From assembly GCA_016490735.1 (NCBI GenBank), contig JAEMWC010000268.1:502501-566500 (forward strand): DNA of 64,000 bases, read 5' to 3'. Of the stretch, positions 22,920 to 33,565 are shown in pieces; the stretch's first letter is position 1, and the number at the start of each line of letters is the position of its first letter. The DNA is from Pachyseris speciosa. Taxonomy: Eukaryota > Cnidaria > Anthozoa > Scleractinia > Pachyseridae. The notes under the pieces are model-generated. The model had not been told where the DNA came from and made no database searches. It was given only the letters and a program-made list of their open reading frames with translations. A program made the position numbers and the translations under genes.

Positions 22920-23201
22920 ATCAGCCTGAGTTTACAGTTCAGCCACTAAACCAGGCCGTAAGAGAAGGAAATAGTGTCACATTATCCTGTAACGCCAGTG
23001 GAAATCCAGGACCGACTTTTTCATGGACCAAAGATGGAACAACTGTTAATACGAATGCCAATCCCAGGATCACTTTATCATCGCAAAACAAGGAGTTGAC
23101 TATAAACAATGTGAATAGAACAGACAGCGGACAATACCGATGCATTGCAAACAACGCTCAGGGGACGGTTAACTCCAATGCTGCTGCCCTTGATGTGCAG
23201 T
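22920..23201 (+). CDS. Ig-domain exon Ig-7
   Basis: 282 nt, phase 1-1, acceptor TTATTACAG, donor GTAAGT. Reads VQPLNQAVREGNSVTLSC, FSWTKDG and NNVNRTDSGQYRC. First Ig exon after the mobile block. The intron sequence just upstream matches other Ig introns, so the array resumes cleanly. Confidence 0.88.
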
Positions 23202-23719
23202 GTAAGTAATATGTTACACCATTCTTCCTTTTGTTGTCGTTCCTATACTTATTGTTGTTCTTCTGCTTTTTGTCTTTGTTCTTTTTTCCTGTTGTAGTTC
23301 TTTCTCTTGTTGTTATTCTGGCTCCTTGTTATTCTTCCACAACGTCGTCGTCGTATTTGTCCTTTTGTTGCTTGATTTTCCTTTTTTTGTTATCAAGATA
23401 AGATTGTCTAAACGCACCGCTTTGAGCTTTTACGAAAATTGCTTTAACAAAGGTGGTAGACTTAGAATTTCCATGAGGTTTCTCCAATATCTAGCTTCTC
23501 CTAAAATGAAAGAAAGCAAAATCTGCTGGTTTTCTTCCTCTTCCTAAAGTGAGTCGTTAATAGCAAAACGTCGCAGAAGAAATCGTCGATTTCCATGATA
23601 CTGTGAAAATCCTTGAAGAAATAAAAAGTCTTGATGATACCCAAAAATTAGCACTAAGACATTTCGGACATCAAAGATTTCCTATGAATACAATAAGCTA
23701 GCTTTTATTGTTACTACAG

Positions 23720-24001
23720 ATCAGTCTGAGTTTACAACTCAGCCACAAGGTGAGACAGTAATTGAAGGAAGCAACGTCACATTATCCTGTAACGCCAGTG
23801 GCAATCCAGGACCGACTTTTTCATGGACCAAAGATGGGACAACTGTTAATACGAACGCCAATCCCAGGATCACTTTATCATCGGAAAACAAGGAGTTGAC
23901 TATCACCAATGTAAATAGAACAGACAGCGGACAATACCGATGCATTGCAACCAACACTCACGGAATGGTTAACTCCAGTGCTGCTACCCTTGCTGTGCAG
24001 C
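23720..24001 (+). CDS. Ig-domain exon Ig-8
   Basis: 282 nt, phase 1-1. Most divergent N-terminus of this group: QSEFTTQPQGETVIEGSN, shared in part with Ig-10. The last base is C rather than T (CAG C/GTAAGT), so the junction codon becomes CAT (His) instead of TAT. It ends AATLAVQ. Acceptor is ACTACAG. Confidence 0.86.
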
Positions 24002-24488
24002 GTAAGTGAAATGTAATACCATTCCTATTTCTTTTGATGTTGTCGTTGTTGTTGTCGTCCCTTTAGTCCGTGTTGTCCCCTCGTTTAGTTCTTTTTCTTG
24101 TTGTTGTTCTTCTTCCTCCTCCTCTCCTCCTTCTTTTTCTTCTTCTTCTTCTTTGGTTTTTTGGGTTTCGTTTTTGTTTTCTTTCATTTTTATCGAGATA
24201 CGAGTGGCTAAACGTAGCTGTTTTAACTTCTATAAAAATGGCGATAGTAAAGGTAGCAGACTTAGAATTTCCAGCAAAGTAAATCAAAACTAGTACTGTT
24301 TTTCTTCCTCTTGCTAAAGTAGGGCGTTTATAACCAAACCTCGCAGAACAAATCGTCGGTTTCCATTCCACTTTGAAAATTCTTGAAGACATGTAAACTC
24401 TTGATGATACCCAAAATTTGCAATGAGATTTTTTTGTAATGGAGGATTTTTTTCCATACAATGAATTAAATATTTTTTTTTATTACAG

Positions 24489-24770
24489 ATCAACCTGAGT
24501 TTACAGTTCAGCCGCTAAGCCAGGCCGTAAGAGAAGGAATGAGTGTCATATTATCCTGTAACGCCAGTGGAAATCCAGGACCGACTTTTTCATGGACCAA
24601 AGATGGAACAACTGTTAATACGAATGCAAATCCCAGGATCACTTTATCATCGCAAAACAAGGAGTTGACTATAAGCAATGTGACTAAAACAGACAGCGGA
24701 CAATACCAATGCATTGCAACAAACGATCGTGGGACGGTTACCTCCAATGCTGCTACCCTTGATGTGCAGT
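24489..24770 (+). CDS. Ig-domain exon Ig-9
   Basis: 282 nt, phase 1-1. GMSVILSC, SWTKDG and TKTDSGQYQC (Arg to Gln before the Cys), then NDRGTVTSN. The NVT and NRT sequons found elsewhere are changed. An ATG at 24539 inside the exon is coincidental. Confidence 0.87.
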
Positions 24771-25305
24771 GTAAGTACTAAGTTATGTTATTCTTCTTTT
24801 TGTTGTTGTTGTTCCTATACTTATTGTTGTTTTTCTTTACTCTTGTAGTTCTTTTTTTGTTGTTTCGTTGTTGTTGTTGTTGTTGTTATTCTAAAGACTT
24901 GCTCCTTGTTATTCTTCGTCAACATCTTCGTTGTATTTGTGCTTTTGTTGTTTGTTTGTTTGTTCGTTTGTTTTGTTTCAAGATATGAGTGTCTAAACAC
25001 ACCCGTTTTAGCTTGTATGCAAACAACGCTAGTAAATTTCCATGATGTTTCTCCAACATCTAGTTTCTCCTAAATTAGAAGAGAGTAAAATCAAAATTAG
25101 TTCTGGTTTTCTTCCTCTTGCTAAAGTGAGTCGTTAATAGCCAAACGTCGCAGAGGAAATCGTCGGTTTCCATTGTACTGTGGAAATCATTGAAGAAATG
25201 AAGACTCTTGATGACAGCGAAAAATTAGCAATGAGACATTCTGTTATCAAGGATTTTGTTTTCTTTTTTTAAATAAGATAAGTTAGCTTTTTCTCCTTAT
25301 TACAG

Positions 25306-25587
25306 ATCAGCATGAGTTTATAACACAGCCGCAAAGTGAGACAGTAACTGAAGGAAGCAACGTTACATTATCCTGTAACGGCAGTGGGAATCCAGGACCG
25401 ACTTTTTCATGGACCAAAGATGGAACAACTGTTAATACGAACGCCAATCCCAGGATCACTTTATCATCGCAAAACAAGGAGTTGACTATCAGCAATGTGA
25501 ATAGAACAGACAGCGGACAATACCGATGCATTGCAACCAACGCTCAGGGAACGGTTAACTCCAGTGCTGCTACACTTGATGTGCAGT
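25306..25587 (+). CDS. Ig-domain exon Ig-10
   Basis: 282 nt, phase 1-1. Reads QHEFITQPQSETVTEGSN, then LSCNGSGNP (NGS replaces the usual NAS sequon), SWTKDG and DSGQYRC. Its start resembles Ig-8 and its remainder the common type, as expected from recombination between array members. Confidence 0.87.
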
Positions 25588-26122
25588 GTAAGTAATATGT
25601 TATACCATTCTTGGTGTTGTTAATTGTAGTTTTTTCTCGGTACTTCTTCTTGTTATTCTAATTCTATTTATCCTTTGTTCTTCTTTACTCTTCTAATTCT
25701 TTTTCTTGTAATTCTTGTTCGTTTTGTTCTTCTTCTGCGTCGTCGTATTTGTCCTTTTGTTCTTTCTCTTTTTATTTTAATTTAATGGCGATGAGTGTCT
25801 AAACGTACCGGTTTTAGCTTGTATGAAAATGGCGTTTGTAAAAGTTGCAGACTTGTACTGTCATAACATTTCCTCATTATCTAGTTCCTCCTAAAGTAGA
25901 ACAAAGCAAAAACAAAATTACCGCTTGTGTTCTTCCTCTCACTAAAGTAAGCCGTTAAAAGCAAAACCTCGCATAACAAATCGTCGGTTTCCACTGTGCT
26001 GTGAAAATCCTATTGAAGAAATGAAAAGCCGTCTTGAATTGGTACCCAAAATTTCCAATGAGACATTTCTGAGATCAAGGATTTGTTTATAATGAAATGA
26101 GTTAATATTTTTCTTATTACAG

Positions 26123-26404
26123 ATCAGCCTGAGTTTACAGCTCAGCCACAAAGCCAGGACGTGAGAGAGGGAGATAACGTCACATTATCCTGTAACGCCA
26201 GTGGGAATCCAGCACCGACTTTTTCGTGGACCAAAGATGGAACAACTGTTAATACGAATGCCAACCCCAGGATCACTTTATCATCGCAAAACAAGGAGTT
26301 GACTATAAGCAGTGTGCATAGAACTGACAGCGGAGAATACCGATGTATTGCAAACAATGCTCTGGGGACCGTTATCTCCAGTACTGCTACCCTTGATGTG
26401 CAGT
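26123..26404 (+). CDS. Ig-domain exon Ig-11, variant donor
   Basis: 282 nt, phase 1-1. Canonical Ig core with NPAPTFSWTKDG, SSVHRTDSGEYRC and ALGTVISSTATLDVQ. The donor is GTTAGT instead of the GTAAGT used by almost every other exon here, so splicing may be weaker; if unspliced, translation stops at TAG immediately. Confidence 0.85.
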
Positions 26405-26758
26405 GTTAGTAATATGTTATGCCATGTTGGTGTTGTTGTGGTTCCTCTTTTTCTTCTTAATTCTTCCTCCTCTTTTTCGTCGTTGTCGTCGTCGTATATG
26501 TCTTTATGTAGGTTTATTCTTTCATTTTAATTGAGAGAAGAATGTCTAAACGTACCGGTTTAACCTGTATAAAAATGGCGTTAGTAAAAGTGGCAGACTT
26601 TGAACTGTTACAAGGTTTCTCCAATATCTAGTTCCACCTAAAGTAGAACAAAGTAAAATCAATATGAGAATGGGTTTTCTTCTTCTTACCAAAAAAAGTC
26701 GTTAATTGCCAAATCTCGCAGAACAAATCGTCGGTGTCCACTGTACTGTGGACATGCT

Positions 26759-26935
26759 TAATAATAATAATAATAATGATAATAATAGTAATAGTAATAA
26801 TAATAATAATACTTTATTTACCCACGTGTCACCTAGGAGCTGCAAGCTCGTTTAAACGTGAACGTGAAACTAATTACAAATAGTAAACTAATAAGACGTA
26901 ATGACAAAGGATATAGATATTGATCAGAAGAAACG
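26759..26935. mobile_element. (AAT)n-linked retroelement 3' end in the Ig-11/Ig-12 intron
   Basis: Other introns read GGACATGCTTGAAGACAT then GAAAAGTCTTGATG. Here the sequence breaks at GGACATGCTT, an AAT/AAT-like run and about 120 bp starting ACTTTATTTACCC follow, and the intron resumes at GAAAAGTCTTGATG. The paralogous introns serve as empty sites. Likely an inverted 3' end of a LINE or SINE. Confidence 0.65.
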
Positions 26936-27008
26936 AAAAGTCTTGATGATACCCAAAATTTCCAATGAGACATTTCTGAGATCAAGGATTTGTTTTTAAT
27001 AATTACAG

Positions 27009-27290
27009 ATCAGCCTGAGTTTACAGCTCAGCCACAAAGCCAGGCTGTAAGAGAGGGAAATAACGTCACATTATCCTGTAACGCCAGTGGAAATCCAGGA
27101 CCGACTTTTTCATGGACCAAAGATGGGACAGCTGTTAATAGCAGTGCCAATCCCGGGATCACTTTATCATCGCAAAGCGAGGAGTTGACTATAAGGAGTT
27201 TGAATAGAAGTGACAGCGGAGAATACCGATGTATTGCATACAATGCTCAGGGGACAGTTAACTCCAGTGCTGCAACCCTTGATGTCCAGT
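27009..27290 (+). CDS. Ig-domain exon Ig-12
   Basis: 282 nt, phase 1-1, short acceptor AATTACAG preceded by an insertion of 3' LINE/SINE-type sequence at 26759-26935. It has AVNSSANPG, QSEELTIRSLNRSDSGEYRC and AYNAQGTVNSS. The intron downstream is filled by the repeat family starting at about 27300. Confidence 0.86.
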
Positions 27291-27299
27291 GTAAGTAAT

Positions 27300-27473
27300 A
27301 GCCGGGCTCCAGCGGCTCGAAGGGCCGCCGAGCGGAGCACCATACCTATAGAAACCCGTCAGCTGCTTTTTTCATGGTAATCTTGGCTAGCGGTATTGTT
27401 CGTGGGCGTCACCGCACGACGGAGTTGCCCAATAATTAATAAAATCCTAATAGGGGAGCGGAGCACCATACCT

Positions 27474-27505
<32 letters not shown>

Positions 27506-28697
27506 ATCATGGCTAGCGGTATTGCTCGTGGGCGTCACCGCACGACGACGAAGTTGCCCAATAATAAATAATATCCTAATAATAATCATAATAATCCAAC
27601 ATGGCGGCCATGCTTCACCTGTTCCAGCTGACCAGCTAGTTTGCAGCGTACAGCTTTGATACTGGACATCCATCTTATAGCTTATTGACACCTGTCAAAA
27701 CAAGGTATCCGCTGACCAGTTTCACGTGACCATATCGCGGGCTCATGTTAAGACCTCATCGAGGTCAGCTATTTTTTTTGAAGTTGACCGCTGACCATTT
27801 ACTTGCTTTCGATTGGATCGCAGGCTCAATCCAGGTGTGGGACGCCAAAACCAAAACGAGGCTAATTTTTCGCGCGCTTTCTGCGGCTCTCTCTTTTGGT
27901 TTAAACAACTTTATCTTCTTCCATCGAAGTTTGTCTTTAAATTCGCGTATAAAGTATAAAAAATCAAGAACTTGTCAAAAGATACTCCGGAAGGTGATAA
28001 AAGGAGAGGGAAAGATTTTTCCCAGGAAAAGCTTCAAACTTGGATCGATTGTGTGGTTGAAAACAAAATAATTCAGCGCTTCAAGGGCGTTCACTTTACC
28101 GCGGTATCTTTCATCTCACCGAGAAAGGTCACTTAACAGTTCTCTGGTATTAATAGGAGGAACGAGTAGCTGAAACTCTGTTGAACAAGTTCTTTCTTTG
28201 GACAAACCGTCCAAACAAACAATGTTTGGACTAAATACTAGACAGAGTGAATCCACAGAACGATTTTTTGCGTATTATCGTTGAAATTTCGACTTTAGGT
28301 GGTTCATTTGGTTGCTTTTTACCGGCTGTGCACGTTTTGTTGGTTGGGGTGACTAAGCGATCAAACGTTTCTTCGTAATGCGTAATATTGGATGAAACTG
28401 TTTGACCTAGTTCAAACATGGAAAGCCGTTTAAGAATAAATGCAATGTTGAGAGAGGTAGCTAAACGTTCAAACACGATGTTGGATGAAAATGTTTGATC
28501 GTTTTTTGATTGTTAAATTTCTTTTGGAACAAACTTACGCGTCGTGTATTGTTTTCTTGTAATGTTTTGAAGTTTTTGAACCGCGGTCAATTCCTATTAG
28601 CGTTATTATATAATTAGCGCAAGGAAAACCATGCGAAGTTGTTCAATACCAGAAAAAAAATAATGGTGGAGTTCCGCTTTTAGGCTTGGCCAAATCT
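27300..28697 (+). repeat. Dispersed repeat R, copy 1
   Basis: Begins about 10 bp after the Ig-12 donor and ends GCTTTTAGGCTTGGCCAAATC. Landmarks shared with copies 2 and 3: CCAACATGGCGGCC, CAAGGTATCCGCTGACCAG, GATTGGATCGCAGGCTC, TCGCGCGCTTTCTG, CGCTTCAAGGGC and AATGTTTG near its 3' part. It lacks about 400 bp present in copy 2. No convincing frame; probably a non-autonomous DNA element. Confidence 0.65.
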
Positions 28698-28846
28698 ATA
28701 GGTGGTTTTCACGTTACGTAATCGCCGCCATGTTGGAGGACGTAAACAATACATCTCTCATTAGCTCCTTTCGTTCGTCCTCCAGCATTTGTTCGTTTCA
28801 CCATTGTTATCTGTGTCTCCAGAGATTGGCTGCAAACCACCTATAT
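28697..28846. mobile_element. Small MITE at the R copy 1/copy 2 junction
   Basis: Ends ATAGGTGGTTTTCA and TGCAAACCACCTAT form a terminal inverted repeat of about 11 bp with one mismatch, around 150 bp apart. Inner sequence contains GCCGCCATGTTGG. Flanked by R-family sequence. Confidence 0.5.
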
Positions 28847-29066
28847 ATTAATAATTATAATAATCCTACATGGCGGCCATACTTCACCTGGCCTAGCTGA
28901 CCAGCTAGTGTACAACTTACGTCTTTGATACTGGACATCCATCTTATAGCCAATTGATACCTGTCAAAACAAGGTATCCGCTGACCAGTGTCACATGACC
29001 ATAATCGCGGGCCCAAGTTAAGACTTCATCGAGGTCAGCTTTTTTTTTAAGTTTGGTTTATCAACG

Positions 29067-29097
<31 letters not shown>

Positions 29098-29102
29098 GGA
29101 TT

Positions 29103-29148
29103 CGATTAGCTGACGTTTCGAGCGTTAGCCCTTCGTCGAAGCGAATCG
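29103..29148 (-). ncRNA. Hammerhead-like motif, left arm of Penelope-like insertion
   Basis: On the minus strand: GATTCGCT, core TCGACGA, helix II GGGC-TAAC-GCTC, GAAA, CGTC, AGCTAATC. Outer strands pair as helix I with one mismatch. The core has TC where the consensus CUGANGA needs CU, so it is probably inactive. The very short helix III is known for Penelope-like hammerheads. Confidence 0.5.
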
Positions 29149-29235
29149 AGGAATTGTGGGTTGTGTATGGTTTATATACAGAAAATGGAGCTACGCTATT
29201 GGTGGTAACATGGTAACGTGAAAAACAGGAATAAA

Positions 29236-29681
29236 TTAATTGAATGAAAAGCGCTCGTTGATACCGTGGGGATTAAGAGTGCCAATTTGAAAGATCAGTT
29301 TTTGCTCGAGATTTTTACGGCTTTCCGTGGTACCTTGATGTAGGGAAAGGCCGGAGATTGACATGTGTTGTTTGGAATGGTTAGGGAGATTAAAATGCCG
29401 AGCGACAGGTTTGGATGCGTCTTTGTCATCTTTCTCAACATCACGAAGATGTTCTCGGAATCGGTCACCTAGTCGTCTTCCTGTTTCGCCAGTGTATAAC
29501 TTTTTGCATAATGTGCAGGTTATGCAATAGATAACATTTGCGGAGGTACACGTGAAACGATCAGTGATCTTAACAGATCGCTTAGGGCCCGATATTTTGT
29601 CAGTGTTTTTAATGAAAGGAAGAGTTTTGCATCGCGAGCGCGCGCATTTAAAAGTGCCAGGTTGTTCAGTTGTTTTGAATG
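29236..29681 (-). pseudogene. GIY-YIG endonuclease domain of Penelope-like element, left arm
   Basis: The minus-strand frame ends NPHGINERFSFN and contains ITDRFTCTSANVIYCITC, LYTGETGRRLGDRFREHL and KDASKPVARHFNLPNHS, the typical C-terminal GIY-YIG endonuclease of Penelope-like retroelements. No reverse transcriptase is present upstream; the frame simply runs through the palindrome centre. A 5'-truncated copy that cannot be mobile on its own. Confidence 0.8.
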
Positions 29682-29690
29682 CGCTTTTAA

Positions 29691-30150
29691 CATTCAAAAC
29701 AACTGAACAACCTGGCACTTTTAAATGCGCGCGCTCGCGATGCAAAACTTGTCCTTTCATTCAAAACACTGACAAAATATCGGGCCCTAAGCGATCTGTT
29801 AAGATCACTGATCGTTTCACGTGTACCTCCGCAAATGTCATCTATTGCATAACCTGCACATTATGCAAAAAGTTATACACTGGCGAAACAGGAAGACGAC
29901 TAGGTGACCGATTCCGAGAACATCTTCGTGATGTTGAGAAAGATGACAAAGACGCATCCAAACCTGTCGCTCGGCATTTTAATCTCCTTAACCATTCCAA
30001 ACAACACATGTCAATCTCCGGCCTTTTCCTACATCAAGGTACCACGGAAAGCCGTAAAAATCTCGAGCAAAAACTGATCTTTCAAATTGGCACTCTTAAT
30101 CCCACGGTATCAACGAGCGCTTTTCATTCAATTAATTTATTCCTGTTTTT
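29691..30150 (+). pseudogene. GIY-YIG endonuclease domain of Penelope-like element, right arm
   Basis: Mirror image of the left arm with the same VIYCITC and GETGRRLGDRFREHL motifs. A lost C near 30102 shifts the frame just before the end (NPTVSTSAFHS in place of NPHGINERFSFN). A few substitutions separate the arms. Confidence 0.8.
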
Positions 30151-30223
30151 CACGTTACCATGTTACCACCAATAGCGTAGCTCCATTTTCTGTATATAAA
30201 CCATACACAACCCACAATTCCTC

Positions 30224-30267
30224 GATTCGCTCCGACGAAGGGCTAACGCTCGAAACGTCAGCTAATG
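30224..30267 (+). ncRNA. Hammerhead-like motif, right arm of Penelope-like insertion
   Basis: GATTCGCT (30224-30231), core CCGACGA (30232-30238), helix II GGGC/GCTC with TAAC loop (30240-30251), GAAA (30252-30255), CGTC, then AGCTAAT pairing back with one mismatch. Core position 4 is C rather than U. Confidence 0.5.
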
Positions 30268-30273
30268 GAATCC

Positions 30274-30304
<31 letters not shown>

Positions 30305-30336
30305 CGTTGATAAACCAAATTTTCGTGTCTCACTTC

Positions 30337-30377
<41 letters not shown>

Positions 30378-31789
30378 TTTATTCATTTTTTTTTAAGTTG
30401 ACTGCTGACCGCGTACTTGCTTTCGATTGGATCGCAGGCTCAAACCAGGTGTGGGACACCCAAACCAAAACGAGGCTTAATTTTTCGCGCGCTTTCTGCG
30501 GCTTGTAATTTTACATTCAGTTGGTTTCTTCATTTTGAGCAAAACAATTTTATCTTCTTCGATGGAAGTTTGTCTTTTAATTCGCGTAAAAGGCATAAAA
30601 ATCAAGAACTTGTCAAAAGATACTCCGGAAGGTGAATTTTCAAGTGATAAAAGGAAGAGCAAAAAATCTTTCTAAGGAAACGCATCAAACTTGGATCGAT
30701 TGTATGGTTGAAAACAAAATAATTCAACGCTTCAAGGGCTTTCACTTTACCACGACATCTTGCATCTCACCAAGAAAGGTCACTTAAAAGTTCACCGGCA
30801 TTAATGGGAGGAACGAGTAGCTCAAACCCTGTGGAAGAAGCTCTTTCTTTGGACAAACCGTTTGCTATTTTTGCGGATGTTTGTTTTTAGTTTACTGGAG
30901 CTTACGTATTTTCAACTGGTAGAAACTTCTACAACACAGGACAGTGAGGTAAATTAAATAAATTGAAGCTTAATGTTTGGTTTAATCGTTGTTACTTTTG
31001 TTCAGGAATGAAACTTGTATTTTTCTGTCGACTGGATATAAATAAAAATCATCTGTACTCGTTTTGGACACAAAGAAGTAGTTGAATTGTTTGTTTGTTT
31101 TGGTGCGTTGTTTTGTTTGGAAGCGAACGAGTATTTTTACTCTGCTTGGCTGACTGTTATTCGACCTCGGTGCCTCAACAGCGTTAAGAAACTTTTGCCC
31201 TTATCTTATCAACACGTAATTGCAATGAGTCCTCGTAAAATTAAGGATTAAAGCCCCGGCTAAACGATCACACATTTTCATCCAACATCATCAGTTGTCA
31301 ATCATAACGTTGGGTGGCTAAACGCACAAACAATGTTTGACCAAACACTAGACAGAGTGAGACAACAGAACGATTGTTTTGCGTATTATCTTTGACATTT
31401 CGACTTTATGTAGCTCATTTGGTTCCTTTTTACCGGCTGTGCACGTTTTGTTGGTTGTGGTGGCTAAATTAAACGAATCAAGCATTTGTTCGTTAAGCGA
31501 AATGTTGGATGAAAATGTTTGATCTTGATCAAACATGGAAAGCCCTTTAAGAATAAATGCCAGGTTGAAAGAGGAGGCTAAACGGTCAAACACTTCGTGT
31601 ATTGTTTTTTTGTAACGTTTAATGTTTTTATGTCTTGAGGTTTTTGAGCCGCGGTCAATTTCTTTTGACTGCTCTGCACATAAAATATTGGCGCAAGGAA
31701 AGCGGTGCGAAGTTGCTCAATACCAGTAAAAAAATAATGATCGTGAAGCTCCGCCTTTAGGCTTGGCTAAATCTATATATTATGTTATG

Positions 31790-31895
31790 CCATGTTGTTG
31801 TTGTTCTTTTTGTTCTTGTTCTTCTTGTTGTTGTTCTTGTTCTTGTTCTTGTTCTTCTTCTTTGTTATCGTCGTCGTCCTCGCCGTCGTATATTT
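31790..31895 (+). repeat. TTG/TTC/TCG-rich tract upstream of Ig-13
   Basis: Compound trinucleotide tract, the standard Ig-intron feature reappearing directly after R copy 2. Confidence 0.8.
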
Positions 31896-32258
31896 TCTTT
31901 ATGTTGTTTTTTTGTTTCATTTTAATCGAGATAACAATGGCTAAATATACTAGTTTTAGCTTGTATGAAAATGGCGTTAGTAAAAGTGGCAGCTTTTAAA
32001 CTCTCATAAGTATTCTCCAATATCTAGTTCCTCCTTAAGTAGAACAAAGTAAAATCAATATTAGTGCTGGTTTTCTTCTGAATGCCAAAGAAATTCGTTA
32101 AATGCCAAATCTTGTAGAACAAATCGTCGGTGTCCACTGCACTGTGGACATGCTTGAAGACATGAAAAGTCTTGATGATACCCAAAATTTCCAATGAGAC
32201 ATTTCTGAGATCAAGGATTTGTTTTTAATAAAATGAGTTAATATTTTCCTTATTACAG

Positions 32259-32540
32259 ATCAGCCTGAGTTTACAGCTCAGCCACTAAGCCAGGCCGTAA
32301 GAGAGGGAAATAGCGTCACATTATCCTGTAACGCCAGTGGAAATCCAGAACCGACCTTTTCATGGACCAAAGATGGAACAACTGTTAATACGAATGCCAA
32401 CCCCAGGATCACTTTATCATCGCAAAACAAGGAGTTGACTATAAGCAGTGTGCATACAACTGACAGCGGAGAATACCAATGTATTGCATACAATGCTCTG
32501 GGGACCGTTATCTCCAGTACTGCTACCCTTGATGTGCAGT
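32259..32540 (+). CDS. Ig-domain exon Ig-13
   Basis: 282 nt, phase 1-1. AQPLSQAVREGNSVTLSC, NPEPTFSWTKDG and SSVHTTDSGEYQC, with AYNALGTVISS. It combines features of Ig-6 and Ig-11. Donor GTAAGT then TAA. Confidence 0.87.
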
Positions 32541-32990
32541 GTAAGTAATATGTTATGCCATGTTGGTGTCGTTGTTGTTGTTCTTCTTTTTTTCGTCTTC
32601 ATCGTAATCGTCGAATATGTCCGTTTATGTTGGTTTTTTCTTTCATATTAATCGACATAAGAATGCCGCTAAGCGTACGGGGTTTAGCTTGTTTAAAAAT
32701 AGCGTTAGTAAAAGTGGCAGCTTTTGAACTGTCAAAACCTTTCTCCAATATCTAGTTCCTCCTAAAGTAGAACAAAGTAAAATCAATATTAGTGCTGGTT
32801 TTCTTCTTCTTGCCAAAGAAAGTCGTTGATTTCCAAATCTCGCAGAACAAATCGTCGGTGTCCACTGCACTGTGGACATGCTTGAAGACATGAAAAGTCT
32901 TGATGATACCCAATTAAAATTTCCAATGAGACATTTCTGAGATCAAGGATTTGTTTTTAATAAAATGAGTTTTTTTTTTCCATATTACAG

Positions 32991-33272
32991 ATCAGCCTGA
33001 GTTTACAGCTCAGCCACAAAGCCAGGCCGTAAGAGAGGGAAATAACGTCACATTATCCTGTAACGCCAGTGGAAATCCAGGACCGACCTTTTCATGGACC
33101 AAAGATGGAACAGCTGTAAATATAACTGCCAATCCCAGTATCACTTTATCATCGCAAAACGAGGAGTTGACTATAAGCAGTTTGAATAGAACTGACAGTG
33201 GAGAATACCGCTGTATTGCATACAATGCTCTGGGGACAGTTAACTCCACTGCTGCTACCCTTGATGTCCAGT
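32991..33272 (+). CDS. Ig-domain exon Ig-14
   Basis: 282 nt, phase 1-1, 732 bp after Ig-13. AVNITANPS, SSLNRTDSGEYRC and AYNALGTVNSTAATLDVQ. Like Ig-12 it ends in GATGTCCAGT and its intron is invaded by the repeat family about 10 bp after the donor. Confidence 0.87.
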
Positions 33273-33281
33273 GTAAGTACT

Positions 33282-33412
33282 AGCGGAGCTCCGCGCGCCG
33301 AAGGCCATCTGCCTGATTAAATTTAGTTATGACGTCACCGTACGACCGACCGACCGACCGTACGTCCGCCCTTCCATGTATGCCAATATGAAATGCCATT
33401 GAGTTAATATCC

Positions 33413-33449
<37 letters not shown>

Positions 33450-33533
33450 TAATTATCCAACATGGCGGCCATATGCCAGCTTAAGAGCTAGCTTACAGCG
33501 TACATCTTCAATTTTGGACACCCATTTTCATCC

Positions 33534-33565
<32 letters not shown>

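Larger units (their letters stand above)
22571..27290 (+). repeat. Tandem Ig exon+intron units, second block
   Basis: Six units with the same internal landmarks as the first block. Exon start spacing is 800, 769, 817, 817 and 886 bp; the last is lengthened by an insertion of 3' retroelement sequence at 26759-26935. Confidence 0.83.
29054..30385. mobile_element. Palindromic Penelope-like retroelement insertion
   Basis: Two inverted copies of a Penelope-like 3' part: left arm 29054-29681, right arm 29691 to about 30320, with a 9-bp spacer. The whole 1332-bp unit is flanked by an identical 14-bp direct repeat TTTTTTTTTAAGTT (29040-29053 and 30386-30399), so it inserted as one unit or rearranged after insertion. 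Each arm encodes a GIY-YIG endonuclease end and carries a hammerhead-like motif. Confidence 0.85.
28847..31780 (+). repeat. Dispersed repeat R, copy 2, interrupted
   Basis: Same landmarks as copy 1 from CCTACATGGCGGCC onward, split at 29040/30386 by the palindromic Penelope-like insertion, then continuing to CTTTAGGCTTGGCTAAATC near 31770. After it, intron sequence TATGTTATGCCATGTTG resumes as in other Ig introns. Confidence 0.65.

Noticed and set aside
24063..24461. Minus-strand Lys/Arg/Glu-rich frame and similar Lys/Glu/Gln- or Arg/Thr-rich frames (23984-24187, 35315-35569)
   Set aside because: Products of TTC/TTG/GTC microsatellites read backwards; no coding character.
29236..30175. Longer continuous frames across the palindrome centre (29236-29760 minus, 29552-30175 plus)
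   Set aside because: The extension across 29682-29690 is only the mirror of the other arm; the real domain stops at the arm boundary.
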